Part shown: one piece after another, positions 8,661-17,662 of the stretch | Numbering within the stretch: the stretch's first letter is position 1 | Layout: each line of letters opens with the position of its first letter | Source of the DNA: JAICQM01 sp963781555 | GTDB lineage: Bacteria > Chloroflexota > Limnocylindria > QHBO01 | Direction of reading: 5' to 3' | NCBI GenBank assembly: GCA_963781555.1 | Contig: CAWAGB010000006.1 | Span: 830,510 to 894,509, forward strand | Length of the DNA: 64,000 bases | Translations under genes and position numbers: made by a program | Notes under the pieces: generated by a model | The model's database searches: none | Told to the model about the DNA's origin: nothing | What the model saw: only the letters and a program-made list of their open reading frames with translations

Positions 8661-9746
8661 TCAGACGGCGGCGGCTCCCGCGAACGGCGCGGCGACCATG
8701 CTCACCCGTCCGGCGACCGTGCGCGCCAGCTCCCGCAGCGCCTCGTTGGCCAGCGAGTCAGAGCCGCCGGGGTACTGCGGCGACGTGATCGGGACACCAG
8801 CGTCGCCTCCGGTGCGCACGCCCGGCTCGAGCGGGATGCGGCCGAGCACGTCGAGCTCGAGCTCGCGCGCGATCTTCGCTCCGCCGCCGGAGCCGAAGAT
8901 GTCGTGCTCCTCGCGGCAGTTGGGGCAGATGAAGCCGCTCATGTTCTCGACGACGCCCAGGGTGCGCACGTTCACCTTCGTGAACATGGCGATTGCCTTG
9001 CGCGCGTCGGCGAGGCTGACCTCCTGGGGCGTGGTGACCACCACTGCGCCGGTGAGCGGGATGAGCTGGCTGAGGGAGAGGACCGCGTCGCCGGTGCCGG
9101 GCGGGAGGTCGACCACCAGGTAGTCGAGCTCGCCCCACTCCACATCACGCAGGAACTGCTGGATGGCGGAGTGGATGAGCGGGCCGCGCCAGATGACGGG
9201 CGCGTCGCCGGTGAGGAAGTACTGGATGCTCATCATCTTCACGCCGTGGGCCACGACCGGGTTCACACGGCCGTCCTTGCCGGTCACGTGGGCCCCGGAG
9301 GTGCCCATCATGAGCGGCACGTTGGGACCGGTGATGTCGGCGTCGAGGAGGCCCACGCGCGCGCCATCGCGCGCCAGGCTGACGGCGAGGTTGACGGCGA
9401 CGGTCGTCTTCCCGACGCCGCCCTTGCCGGACGCCACCGCGATGGTGTTCTTCACACCGGGGATGAGATCGGCGGCCGGCCCCCCGAAGCTGCGCTTGAC
9501 GTTGCTCGCCCAGTCGACGCGCACCACGTCCGCGCCGAGCGTCGCCAGCTCGCGGGTGATGTCGTTCTCGATGGTCGCCTTCAGGGGACAGGCCGGCGTG
9601 GTGAGCTCGACGGTCAGGTCAACCACCGAACCCTCGATGGTGATCTGCTTCACCATTCCCAGCGAGACGAGGTCCCGCCCGATCTCCGGGTCCTTCACTC
9701 GACCGAGGGCGGTCATGATGTTGTCGTTGGTCAGCATCTCGGGCAT
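8661..9746 (-). CDS. Mrp/ApbC/NBP35-type iron-sulfur cluster carrier ATPase
   Basis: About 361 residues. The N-terminal ~95 residues form a MIP18/DUF59-like domain (VKDPEIGRDLVSLGMV), followed by a P-loop domain with the deviant Walker A ASGKGGVGKTTV, DADITGPN, DLPPGTGD and the CxxC pair FICPNC that binds a bridging Fe-S cluster in dimers. It probably carries clusters to apoenzymes in the cytosol. The start is uncertain: ATGs at 9779, 9746 and 9737 are in frame; 9746 keeps the conserved region and drops a Cys/Arg-rich stretch. Confidence 0.9.
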   Translation of the reverse strand: MPEMLTNDNIMTALGRVKDPEIGRDLVSLGMVKQITIEGSVVDLTVELTTPACPLKATIENDITRELATLGADVVRVDWASNVKRSFGGPAADLIPGVKNTIAVASGKGGVGKTTVAVNLAVSLARDGARVGLLDADITGPNVPLMMGTSGAHVTGKDGRVNPVVAHGVKMMSIQYFLTGDAPVIWRGPLIHSAIQQFLRDVEWGELDYLVVDLPPGTGDAVLSLSQLIPLTGAVVVTTPQEVSLADARKAIAMFTKVNVRTLGVVENMSGFICPNCREEHDIFGSGGGAKIARELELDVLGRIPLEPGVRTGGDAGVPITSPQYPGGSDSLANEALRELARTVAGRVSMVAAPFAGAAAV

Positions 9747-9840
9747 GCGTGCGTCAGGACATCCTTTCGGAGAGGGCACCGATCGTGGCTGACCTGAGCG
9801 TAGCAGAGGTCGCCGATTGCTTCCCGATGCGGGTCAGCCC

Positions 9841-10686
9841 TCAGGCGAGCCCGTCGAAGAACGACGTTTCGCCGGCATCCACCCCGCCTGCCGGGACCGG
9901 CAGGTTGGAGCGCACCAGTCGATACGCCTCGCTGGCGAGATGCCGATCCCGGTCCTCGGCGGTCCAGTCGCTGAACGCGCCGGATGAGCCGGTCTGGGTG
10001 ACATGGCGGTTGATGGCGGCCAGCTTGAGCGGCGCCACCTCGCCGAGCTCCAGGGTCAGGGTCGAGGCGGCCGCGGCGCCCGGCGCGTCGCCCGCGTCCG
10101 AGGGGCCGGCCGGAGCCACCAGCTCGTAGAGCTTCGCCGCGCGCCACGCGACCTGGTCCTCCTCGATGTCGTCCTCGTAGGCCATCGGCTCGCCGGCGCG
10201 GTCGAACGCGTCGCGGACCGCACGGTGCATGACCAGGTGATCCGGGTCGCCGGTGGCACCGTCGGGGCCGAAGGACAGGATGACCTCGGGGCGGTGCATC
10301 CGGATGGGCTCCACGATGCGGCCCACCAGCTCGTCGTAGTCGACCGCGTCGAGCTGCGTCTCGCTGTAGTCGAGCATGCGCAGCACGCGCACCCCGAGCA
10401 TCGCCACGCTGCGCCGCAGCTCGTCCTCGCGGACGGTGTCCAGGTTGCGCCACACGGTCGGCTTCGAGTAGTGGCGATTACGCCCACCGGGGGCAGGGGC
10501 CTTGTCGAGCAGTCGACGGTCGAACACGCCGCGAGTCACGCATACCACCACGACATATGCGCCCGATGCGGCGGCGCTCGCCAGGGCGCCGCCAAAGCCG
10601 AACGCCTCGTCGCCCGGGTGGGCAACGATGGCCATCAGGCTGCGGACGGGGGCGCGCTCACGAACGGGACGCCAGATCGAGGACAC
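9841..10686 (-). CDS. PIG-L/LmbE family deacetylase
   Basis: A 281-residue zinc-dependent N-acetyl hydrolase of the PIG-L/LmbE/MshB fold. The zinc motif appears as AHPGDEAFGFG (usual form AHPDDE), with YSETQLDAVDYDEL and GATGDPDHLVMHRAV (the HxxxH-like region) further on. Relatives remove acetyl groups from GlcNAc-containing metabolites or thiol precursors; no partner gene here defines a substrate. The second Asp of AHPDDE is Gly, so activity should be tested rather than assumed. The GTG at 10686 sits seven bases after a TATACT box. Confidence 0.82.
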   Translation of the reverse strand: MSSIWRPVRERAPVRSLMAIVAHPGDEAFGFGGALASAAASGAYVVVVCVTRGVFDRRLLDKAPAPGGRNRHYSKPTVWRNLDTVREDELRRSVAMLGVRVLRMLDYSETQLDAVDYDELVGRIVEPIRMHRPEVILSFGPDGATGDPDHLVMHRAVRDAFDRAGEPMAYEDDIEEDQVAWRAAKLYELVAPAGPSDAGDAPGAAAASTLTLELGEVAPLKLAAINRHVTQTGSSGAFSDWTAEDRDRHLASEAYRLVRSNLPVPAGGVDAGETSFFDGLA

Positions 10687-10693
10687 GGCCCGG

Positions 10694-10699
10694 AGTATA
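10694..10699 (-). promoter_or_regulatory. -10 box (TATACT), leaderless-type, PIG-L gene
   Basis: TATACT on the minus strand ends seven bases before the GTG at 10686. The box lies in the short gap after the stop of the upstream deaminase gene. Confidence 0.45.
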
Positions 10700-10704
10700 T
10701 CGGT

Positions 10705-11766
10705 CTAGTGCGCCGATCCGACGTGCATGTGCGCACCACTCTCGACGGGCAGCACGACCCGCTCGATCGCGGGGGCGCGGTCGACGAAGGAGGCCTCGTG
10801 GCCGGTGTCGATCGCCCGCAGGACCTCGTCCTCGCTGAGGATGTCGTGCCGCAGCAGCAGGTTGAGCTCGTCACGCAGGTACGAGCGCAGCATCTCCGGA
10901 CCATCTGTCGAGATCGTGAATCGCACGTCGTGCGTGACCAGGCGGCGCAGGTGGTGGCGGATCTCGTCGACGTCGGCCACCACCCCGGTGTTCAGGTTCG
11001 ACGAGGGACAGATCTCGAGGACCACGCCGCGCTCGCGGAGGAGGTCCATGACCGAGGGATCCAGGGCGCTCTTGATGCCGTGGCCGATGCGCGCCGGCTC
11101 GAGGGCCTCGACCGCCTCGCGGACCTCCTCGGGGCCACCGGTCTCGCCGGCGTGGACGGTCACCCCCAATCCGGCGCGCCGGAGCTCGGCGAAGACGTCG
11201 CGGTAGTCGGCGAACCGGAATGACTCGACGACCGGGCCGGCGATGTCGACCGCCACCACCCCGCGCGTCTTCCAGCTGATCGCCTTCGCGGCGATGATCT
11301 CGTTCAGGTCGTGGCTGAACGCGCGGTCGAGGCAGAAGATGAGTCCGGCGCGGACCTGCGGATACTCGAGCATGGCGCGGTCCATGCCGCGTACCGCCGC
11401 GGCGATGATGTGGTCGAGGTCCTGCTCACCGCCGCGGTTGCGCTTCATCGGGTTGAAGCGCAGCTCGATCTGGGTCACGTTGTTGCGCCGGTAGGCGCCG
11501 CCGATCACCTCGTACACGCTGCGCTCGACTGCCGTCGGGCTCGACTGGATCAGCTCGGTCCAGTGGAACAGATCGAGGTAGGCCTGAAAGCCGCGCCGCC
11601 GCCGGCCGACGGTGATCAGGTCGCGAAAGGCCCAGTAGTCCTTGGTGGGCAGGCGGATGCCCTGCGCGTGCGCGATGCCCCACATGATGGCCGGCGTGAC
11701 CGCCGCGCCCAGGTGCACATGCAGCTCGGTGAGCGGCGTCGTGCGGTTGATGCGAGGTCGCGCCAT
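10705..11766 (-). CDS. Adenosine deaminase family protein (second copy)
   Basis: A 353-residue homologue of the first deaminase. It has ELHVHLGAAV (HxH), VHAGETGGPEE, ARIGHGIKSALDP and TISTDGPEML. Two differences from classical enzymes are visible: the H-x-H-x-D/G part reads HVHLGA, and the terminal DD is DG. It belongs to the adenosine deaminase/ADAL-like group, so the substrate could be adenosine, a methylated adenine nucleotide or a related aminated purine. It precedes the PIG-L gene by 18 bases on the same strand. Having two divergent paralogues in 11 kb suggests different substrates. Confidence 0.83.
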   Translation of the reverse strand: MARPRINRTTPLTELHVHLGAAVTPAIMWGIAHAQGIRLPTKDYWAFRDLITVGRRRRGFQAYLDLFHWTELIQSSPTAVERSVYEVIGGAYRRNNVTQIELRFNPMKRNRGGEQDLDHIIAAAVRGMDRAMLEYPQVRAGLIFCLDRAFSHDLNEIIAAKAISWKTRGVVAVDIAGPVVESFRFADYRDVFAELRRAGLGVTVHAGETGGPEEVREAVEALEPARIGHGIKSALDPSVMDLLRERGVVLEICPSSNLNTGVVADVDEIRHHLRRLVTHDVRFTISTDGPEMLRSYLRDELNLLLRHDILSEDEVLRAIDTGHEASFVDRAPAIERVVLPVESGAHMHVGSAH

Positions 11767-11774
11767 GGAGGCCG

Positions 11775-11780
11775 AGTGTA
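11775..11780 (-). promoter_or_regulatory. -10 box (TACACT), leaderless-type, second deaminase
   Basis: TACACT on the minus strand ends eight bases before the ATG at 11766. Confidence 0.45.
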
Positions 11781-11818
11781 GCGCAGCGTCACACGGCCGG
11801 CGGCCTCCGGGCTGATGC

Positions 11819-11824
11819 TAGAAT
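11819..11824 (+). promoter_or_regulatory. -10 box (TAGAAT), leaderless-type, zinc-ribbon membrane protein
   Basis: TAGAAT ends nine bases before the ATG at 11834, with no Shine-Dalgarno sequence. Confidence 0.5.
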
Positions 11825-11833
11825 CGGCCGGCC

Positions 11834-12241
11834 ATGCAGCTCATCATCGACGTCATCGAGTGGGTCGCCAACGACAGCGGGACCGCCCTGGCGACCCTCT
11901 TCCCCTACATGCTGCTGGGCCTCGCCGGCCTGTACGTCCTGTGGCTGGTGGTCGGCTACCTGCGCGTCTCGCAGGTCGCCATCCAGCAGGACGGCCCGGG
12001 CACCCAGGCCATCGTCGCAGCGCCCGCTCCCTCCGCAGGGGCGCTCCCCGAGGCTCCGCGTGGCGTGCCCTACTGCCCGGTCGATGGGCTCCAGTACCCA
12101 GCCGGCGCGCGCTTCTGCGTGCAGGACGAGTCCGAGCTGCTTCTCGCCTGCGTCACCTGCGGCACCGTCGTGCGGGCCGCGGACGCAGCCTGCTATCGGT
12201 GCGGAACCCCGACGGTGGCCGCGGCGTCCGGGGGACACTGA
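11834..12241 (+). CDS. Single-pass membrane protein with double zinc ribbon
   Basis: This 135-residue protein has one transmembrane helix at about residues 20-42, a Pro/Ala linker, then a Cys-rich C-terminus: CPVDGLQYPAGARFC followed by CVTCG and CYRCG, giving zinc-ribbon-like pairs facing the cytoplasm. No enzymatic motif is seen. It precedes the CcsA-like gene by 61 bases on the same strand, so a link to cytochrome or membrane-protein assembly is possible but only inferred. Confidence 0.72.
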   Translation: MQLIIDVIEWVANDSGTALATLFPYMLLGLAGLYVLWLVVGYLRVSQVAIQQDGPGTQAIVAAPAPSAGALPEAPRGVPYCPVDGLQYPAGARFCVQDESELLLACVTCGTVVRAADAACYRCGTPTVAAASGGH

Positions 12242-12302
12242 CCACCCGCCCTGCCGGAACCCGCGGGGCGCTCCCCATTCCCTCCCGCAGGTGAGCTGAC
12301 GC

Positions 12303-13169
12303 ATGACCCCCGGCACCGCGCTGCTGATCGCGAGCCTCGCGGTCCTGCTCGTCGCCACGGGGCTGGGAATCGCCTCCGCGCTCGGCTCTGCCATCGAGCT
12401 GCGGGAGCCGCTTCCCGAAGGACCGCGAACCGCACGGGCGACCCGCGGAGTCGCGACCGGGTCACACATCGCCCTGTGGGGGGCGTTCGCACTCCTCCTG
12501 GTGGCCCTCGTCCTCCGCGCCATCGCCGTCGGACATGCGCCGTGGTCGAATCTGCACGAGGTCACGCAGAGCATCGCCGCCGGCCTGCTCGGCTCGTATC
12601 TCCTTGCCGAACGGCGCCTGCCGGTTCGTCGCCTTGGCACGCTGGTCGCCATCCTCTCGGCCGGCCTAGTGGTGGTCGCCCTGCAGCTCCCCGCCACGGT
12701 GGTGCCACTGGCGCCGGCGCTGCAGGCTCCGCTGCTGCTCACCGTGCACGTCGGTGCTGCCATTGCCGCCTACGCCGTCAGCACGCTCGCGTTCGCAGGC
12801 GGGGCCGGCGAGATCGCGCAAGGGGCGTGGCACGACCGCATACCGTTCCTGCCGGAAGCGCGGGTGTGCCGGCTCCTCGCGCACCGCGCGGTGCTGCTCG
12901 CGTTTCCGGTGCTCACCGCCGCGATCGCCCTGGGATCGGTCTGGGCGAACCTCGCGTGGCGCTCCTACTGGAACAACGACCCGAAGGAGCTGGCCGCCGC
13001 AGCCACCTGGCTGGTCTACGCCGCCTACCTGCATGTCGCAGGTCGTTCCGACCGCCTGGGACGAGCCGCTCCGTGGCTGCTGGTGGCCGGCTTCGGCGCG
13101 GTGCTGTTCACCTTTCTCGGCGCCAGCCTCCTGTTCCCGGGCCAGCACAGCTACAGCGGCGTCCGATGA
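12303..13169 (+). CDS. ccsA: CcsA/ResC-like cytochrome c assembly protein
   Basis: A 288-residue multi-pass membrane protein with the hallmarks of the CcmC/CcsA heme handling family: an early NLHEVTQS segment like the conserved NLYE region, and near the C-terminus the tryptophan-rich motif YWNNDPKELAA, a variant of WGxFWxWDPKE. Members deliver heme across the membrane for attachment to apocytochrome c. No ResB/Ccs1 partner is in the window. AGGTGA eight bases upstream supports the ATG at 12303. Confidence 0.85.
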   Translation: MTPGTALLIASLAVLLVATGLGIASALGSAIELREPLPEGPRTARATRGVATGSHIALWGAFALLLVALVLRAIAVGHAPWSNLHEVTQSIAAGLLGSYLLAERRLPVRRLGTLVAILSAGLVVVALQLPATVVPLAPALQAPLLLTVHVGAAIAAYAVSTLAFAGGAGEIAQGAWHDRIPFLPEARVCRLLAHRAVLLAFPVLTAAIALGSVWANLAWRSYWNNDPKELAAAATWLVYAAYLHVAGRSDRLGRAAPWLLVAGFGAVLFTFLGASLLFPGQHSYSGVR

Positions 13170-13187
13170 CGCGGGCGCCGGGTCAGC

Positions 13188-14180
13188 TCAGTCGGTCATC
13201 AGCTGGTGGACGGTCTCTCGCATGGCGCCGAGGTTCGGAATCATCACCCAGCCGCGCGCGCCGTCGATTCCCTCGAAGTACGCGTAATGCGGTGGCTGGA
13301 GCACCTGGGTCTTGACCTCGGCATCTCCGGCGTCGCGCATCATCGCGAGCAGCGTGGGCAGCTTGTCGAGGGGAAGATCGGTCTTGAGCGAGCCAAAGCC
13401 GGCAGCGAGCGCAAGCAGGTCGACATGCGTGGCCGGGTCCGCGGCCTTGCGAGCCAGTGCCATCAGTACCTGCATCTGGCGCCAGCCGCGACCGTAATCG
13501 CCGCCCGCGCTGTAGCGGCTGCGCACGTACTTGGTGGCGAGCGCCCCGTTCAGCTGGTGCGTCCCGGCGTTCAGGCCGATCCGGATGTGCGGATCCCACA
13601 GCCGCTCCCGCAGCGTGACCTGGACGCCGCCGACGGCGTCAACCAGCTGGCCGAATTCCTCCATGTCGATCTCGATGTAGTAGTCGATCGGAATGTTGTA
13701 GGACGCCGAGAGCGCGTTCCGCAGGCCCTCGATTCCATACCGCGCGCGGATCGAGTTTGCCTTGCCGGTGTAGATCGTTCCGTTCCCGAGGGGCAGGTCG
13801 ACCGTGTCGCGCGGCAGCGCAACGATGCCGATGCGCTCATGGGTGGCATCGATGCTCGCGACCAGCATCGAGTCGGTGTTGAGTGCGCTCGAGTGCGCAC
13901 GCCGCGCCGTGGTCTGGTCGTTGCCGATGACCAGGACGGTGACGCGACGGTTGAAGAGTGCCGTGTCGATGGGCACCGGCGTCGGGGTCGGGACGGGGGT
14001 GGGCGTCGGCGACGGCGTCGGGCTGGGCGTCGCGGTGGGGCGATGCGTCGGGCTGGCCGTGGGACTCGGGGTCGGTGTCGGAGTCGTGGCGGTCGTGCTG
14101 GCGCAGGCCGACAGCAGGACCAGCAGGGCGATCAGCGAGCGACGTGGCGCGGCCCCGCGATGGGGGGTGGGTAGGGACAT
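13188..14180 (-). CDS. LytR-CpsA-Psr (LCP) family cell-wall ligase, lipoprotein-like
   Basis: A 330-residue envelope protein. The N-terminus has a hydrophobic signal ending in LLSACAST (lipobox-like), then a Thr/Pro/Ser repeat spacer of about 40 residues, then an LCP domain: NTDSMLVASIDATHERIGIV, LPRDT, YTGKANSI and a long segment around DAVGGVQV. LCP enzymes transfer polymers from undecaprenyl carriers to peptidoglycan. The Thr-Pro spacer probably spans the wall. Convergent with the CcsA-like gene. Confidence 0.88.
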   Translation of the reverse strand: MSLPTPHRGAAPRRSLIALLVLLSACASTTATTPTPTPSPTASPTHRPTATPSPTPSPTPTPVPTPTPVPIDTALFNRRVTVLVIGNDQTTARRAHSSALNTDSMLVASIDATHERIGIVALPRDTVDLPLGNGTIYTGKANSIRARYGIEGLRNALSASYNIPIDYYIEIDMEEFGQLVDAVGGVQVTLRERLWDPHIRIGLNAGTHQLNGALATKYVRSRYSAGGDYGRGWRQMQVLMALARKAADPATHVDLLALAAGFGSLKTDLPLDKLPTLLAMMRDAGDAEVKTQVLQPPHYAYFEGIDGARGWVMIPNLGAMRETVHQLMTD

Positions 14181-14188
14181 GCGCCGGG

Positions 14189-14194
14189 ATGATA
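14189..14194 (-). promoter_or_regulatory. -10 box (TATCAT), leaderless-type, LCP gene
   Basis: TATCAT on the minus strand ends eight bases before the ATG at 14180. Confidence 0.45.
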
Positions 14195-14215
14195 CCCGCC
14201 CCGCCCGGGCTGCCG

Positions 14216-14221
14216 CATACT
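14216..14221 (+). promoter_or_regulatory. -10 box (CATACT), leaderless-type, yjbQ-like gene
   Basis: CATACT ends seven bases before the ATG at 14229. Confidence 0.4.
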
Positions 14222-14228
14222 CGCGTCG

Positions 14229-14642
14229 ATGGAGAGCACGGAGATCGAGGTCTCCACCGGCGACCGGCCCGGGCTACACGACCTCACCGCGGCGTGCGTG
14301 AGCTTCCTGGCGGACGTGGCCGGCCAGCGCGACGGCCTGCTCAACGTGTTCGTGCGCCACGCCACCGCCGGGCTGGTGGTGATGGAGCTCGGCAGCGGGT
14401 CCGACGACGACCTGCTCGAGGCGCTCGGCCGCCTCCTCCCCGCCGACGACCGATGGCGCCACCGGCACGGGGCGACCGGCCATGGGGCGGATCACGTGTT
14501 GCCGGCGCTGCTCGCCCCGTCAGTGACGATCCCCGTGATCGCCGGTGCCATGGCGCTCGGCACGTGGCAATCGGTCGCACTGGTCGACACGAACCGGAGC
14601 AATCCCCGTCGTCGAGTGCGCCTCAGCTTCCTGGCGGGCTGA
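14229..14642 (+). CDS. YjbQ/UPF0047 family protein
   Basis: The 137-residue protein matches the compact UPF0047 fold: HDLTAACVSFL near residue 20, FVRHATAGLVVMEL, GHGADHVLPALLAPS and the C-terminal GTWQSVALVDTN. Family members have been linked to a secondary thiamine phosphate synthase activity and are often of unknown role. The last 20 bases overlap the 3' end of the convergent thioredoxin-domain gene. Confidence 0.85.
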   Translation: MESTEIEVSTGDRPGLHDLTAACVSFLADVAGQRDGLLNVFVRHATAGLVVMELGSGSDDDLLEALGRLLPADDRWRHRHGATGHGADHVLPALLAPSVTIPVIAGAMALGTWQSVALVDTNRSNPRRRVRLSFLAG

Positions 14643-16681
14643 ACGCCGCGACCTGCCGCGCCGCCGTCGCGGGGTCGGTGGTCGGGGCCTCGCACGCGTA
14701 GCCGCGGCACACGTACGCCGCAGACGCTCCGTCGAGGGCCGTTTTCCCCTCGAAGATCGACCAGCCTCGGGTCGGGTCGTCGGCGGCGACGGCGGCAAGC
14801 ACGAGATCGGGAACATACGGCCGCGCGACCGCGCGGCGCAGCGGCACGGCAGCCGGGTCATGCGCCGATGCCGACGCGATGACCGCATCGACGGGTGGGT
14901 GGAAGGATCGGTCCGCGGCGCTCAGCATGCGCCCGAACATGGTCGGCTGCCGGTCGAGGGCGGGCGCAACGCTGCGCATGATGCGGCGAGCGCGGCGCTC
15001 CAGCTCGACGTCGCCGGTGAGGAGTGCCATCCGCGGCAGGAGGTCCGCGGCCACCGAATTAGTCGACGGCATGGCGCCGTCGACGAGGCTCCGTACGCGC
15101 GCGATCCCGGCCTCGTGCTCCGATCCGGTCTCGGCGAAGACCCCCGCCTCGTCGTCCCACAGGTCGGCGATGGCGCGCTCCACCAGGCGGCGCGCAAGCA
15201 GGAGCGGCGCGGCCGATCCGAGCGCCGCGTGGGCTCCCAGCAGCCCATCGGCCAGCAGCAGGTAGTCCTCGCCGAATCCAGGGGTGTGGGCGCGGCCGTC
15301 GCGCACCGTGCGCCACAGCCGATCCCCGTCCCGCACGAGATGCTCGTCCACGAAGCGAACGAGGTCGGCGGTTGCGCCGGCCAGCACGCCGTCATCGTCA
15401 TCGAGCACCAGGGCGGCGTGCGCCATGGCGCGCAGGGCGAGGCCGTTCCATGCCGCGAGCTGCTTGTCATCCCGTCCTGGGCGCACCCGCGCGGCGCGGG
15501 CGGCGAGCAGGGCGTCGCGGGCACGGGTTGCAAGTCCCTCGTCGAGACCCGCCCGGGGCGGGCGATGCAGCACATTCCGACCGTCCTCCCAGTTGCCCGC
15601 CGCAGTGACGCCCCACCCGCTGGCGACGGCGTCGCGCTCATCGCTGCGCAGGCCGGCGTCGGACAGCACGGCGCGCAGCTCCGCATCGGTCCAGGCGTAG
15701 AAGCGGCCCTCCTCGCCCTCGCTGTCGGCGTCGAGGGCGGAGGCGAAGCCGCCGTCGGCGGTGCGCAGCTCGGCGAGCATGAAGTCGATCGTCTCGCGCG
15801 CCGTGCGCGCATATCGGTCCAGCCCGGTCGCCCGGTAGCCCTCGAGATAGGCGTGCGCCAGGAGGGCGTTGTCGTAGAGCATCTTCTCGAAGTGCGGAAC
15901 CAGCCAGCGCGCATCGGTCGAGTAGCGCGCGAAGCCGCCACCGAGGTGGTCGCACAAGCCGCCGTCGGCCATTGCGTCAAGCGTCCGGGTCACCATCGCC
16001 AGCGTGGCCGGGTCGCGGGTGTGCGACCAGGTGTCGCAGCAGGAACTCGAGGGTCATCGCCGGCGGGAACTTGGGCGCGGCGCCGAAGCCGCCGGCGACG
16101 GGGTCGAAGCTGCCAGCCAGGCGCGTGACGGCGGCGGCGAGCTGTGCGGATCCCGGATCGGCGGTCCCTGGCACGACCTCGAGCTGGTGGCGGAGATGCG
16201 CGGTGATGCCGCTGGCGGATGCCGTCACCTCGTCGCGACGGGTGGTGTACGCGTCGGCAATCGACTCCAGCACGTACGCGAAGCGTGGCAGGCCGTGGCG
16301 ATCATCGGGCGGGAAGTAGGTGCCGCCGAAGAACGGCTCGAGGGCCGGGGTGAGGAACACGTTGAGCGGCCAGCCGCCGCTGCCGGTCATGGCCTGCACG
16401 GCGGCCATGTAGAGCTCGTCGATGTCGGGCCGTTCCTCGCGATCGACCTTGATCGGAACGAAGTGCGCGTTCAGGAGCGCCGCGATGGCGGGGTCCTCGA
16501 ACGACTCGCGCTCCATGACATGGCACCAGTGGCATGCCGAATAGCCGATGGAGAGGAAGATCGGACGGTCCAGCTCGCGCGCCCGGTCCAGCGCTTCGGT
16601 GCTCCAGGGATACCAGTCGACCGGGTTGTGGGCGTGCTGGAGCAGGTAGGGGCTCGTTTCGCGGGCGAGGCGGTTCGGCAT
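14623..16681 (-). CDS. Thioredoxin-domain (DUF255/YyaL) protein, one frameshift
   Basis: The two parts read as one protein of about 685 residues. The N-terminal part has the conserved opening NRLARETSPYLLQHAHNPVD, the thioredoxin-like ACHWCHVM and a GGWPLNVFLTP segment. The C-terminal part carries CDHLGGGFARYSTDARWLVPH and the six-hairpin glycosidase-like remainder. The frame breaks near 16024; removing one base there gives RHLVHTRDPATLAM and restores continuity. The family is conserved from bacteria to mammals (SPATA20) with poorly defined function. Assembly error is more likely than inactivation because both halves are otherwise intact. Confidence 0.85.
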
Positions 16682-16801
16682 CAGCCGAGTCTCTCACGCG
16701 GCGCCCGAGATCCCAACTGGCCGGCGCGACCAGCCATGAGCTCACCTTGTGCCTCGCTCCGCACGTGGACGGCGACCATGCCGGTAGCAGGCCCACCCTG
16801 C

Positions 16802-16807
16802 TAGCCT
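16802..16807 (+). promoter_or_regulatory. -10 box (TAGCCT), leaderless-type, ion channel
   Basis: TAGCCT ends nine bases before the ATG at 16817. Confidence 0.35.
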
Positions 16808-16816
16808 CGCACAGGC

Positions 16817-17551
16817 ATGACCAACCGCACCGATCTCACCAATGGCATCGTCGAGCCGCCAGTCGACGACGCTCATCGGACGCGCGCTGAGCGTTATCGT
16901 CTGGTCGCTGAGATCGAGGGCGTGCTCGATGGACCAACGACCTACCTTGCGCTGCTGTTCGCCGCGCTCCTCGTCACCGAGCTCGCCCTGACGGCGCAGC
17001 ACATGACGGTCCCCACCGTGCTGGGGTGGATCCAGCTGGCCATCTGGGCAGTGTTCGTCGTCCACTTCGTGCTCGGCATCACCATCAGCCCGGACCGGGG
17101 CCGCTACCTCCGACGCAATTGGCTGACCGCGCTCTCGCTGGTCGTACCGTTCCTCCGGGCATTCCGGCTGCTCCGCGCGATTCGCGTCGTGCGGGCGATG
17201 AATTCGTTGCGGGTCCTCGCGGGGTTCAACCGGGCTGCGCGCAGCATGCGCGGGGCGCTCGCCTGGTCGCGAGCAGGCTACGCCGCCGGCCTTGCCGTCA
17301 CGGCGGCGTTCCTCGGCTCGGCGATCCTGCTGATGTTCGAAGCGGATGCACCGAAATCGCAGATCACCGGTTACGCCGAGGCACTCTGGTGGGCATCGGC
17401 GACGCTCACCACCGTGGGTGCCGCGTCCGAGCCGGTGACCCTGGGCGGCCGAATCGTGGGGTTGGTCATCATGCTCGGCGGCCTGGTGCTCCTCGGGTAC
17501 GTTGCCGGCGTACTGGCCGCGGCCCTGTTCGGGAAACGGGTCATCCGCTAG
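16817..17551 (+). CDS. Voltage-gated-like ion channel protein
   Basis: A 244-residue protein with six hydrophobic helices in the order expected for one subunit of a tetrameric cation channel. The S4-like helix has regularly spaced arginines (FLRAFRLLRAIRVVRAM). The pore loop reads WWASATLTTVGAASEP, where K+ channels have TVGYGD, so the selectivity filter is degenerate and potassium selectivity is doubtful. Monocistronic in appearance. Confidence 0.82.
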   Translation: MTNRTDLTNGIVEPPVDDAHRTRAERYRLVAEIEGVLDGPTTYLALLFAALLVTELALTAQHMTVPTVLGWIQLAIWAVFVVHFVLGITISPDRGRYLRRNWLTALSLVVPFLRAFRLLRAIRVVRAMNSLRVLAGFNRAARSMRGALAWSRAGYAAGLAVTAAFLGSAILLMFEADAPKSQITGYAEALWWASATLTTVGAASEPVTLGGRIVGLVIMLGGLVLLGYVAGVLAAALFGKRVIR

Positions 17552-17560
17552 TCACGCCGG

Positions 17561-17662
17561 CCGGGGACATTCCGCAGGCAGAGTCGTGGCGCGTCGATTC
17601 CAGGCCGATGACCGAGAAGCTCCCGTCGATTTCGAGGACTACAGCGTGCACGTCGGCAACGC
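17561..17662 (-). pseudogene. Possible remnant of a YetF/DUF421 C-terminus
   Basis: After the stop at 17663, another frame reads DVHAVVLEIDGSFSVIGLE, resembling the C-terminal end of DUF421 membrane proteins (typically AVLEPDGxxSVI). There is no upstream body of such a protein, so this is at best a fragment. Similarity was judged by eye. Confidence 0.22.

Noticed and set aside
11789..12763. Minus-strand open frame over the zinc-ribbon and CcsA-like genes
   Set aside because: High-GC shadow frame, Arg/Ser/Thr-rich, opposite two better-supported genes.
13970..14100. Short tandem repeats that might suggest a repeat array
   Set aside because: They encode the Thr/Pro spacer of the LCP protein in frame; there are no regular spacers, so not CRISPR.
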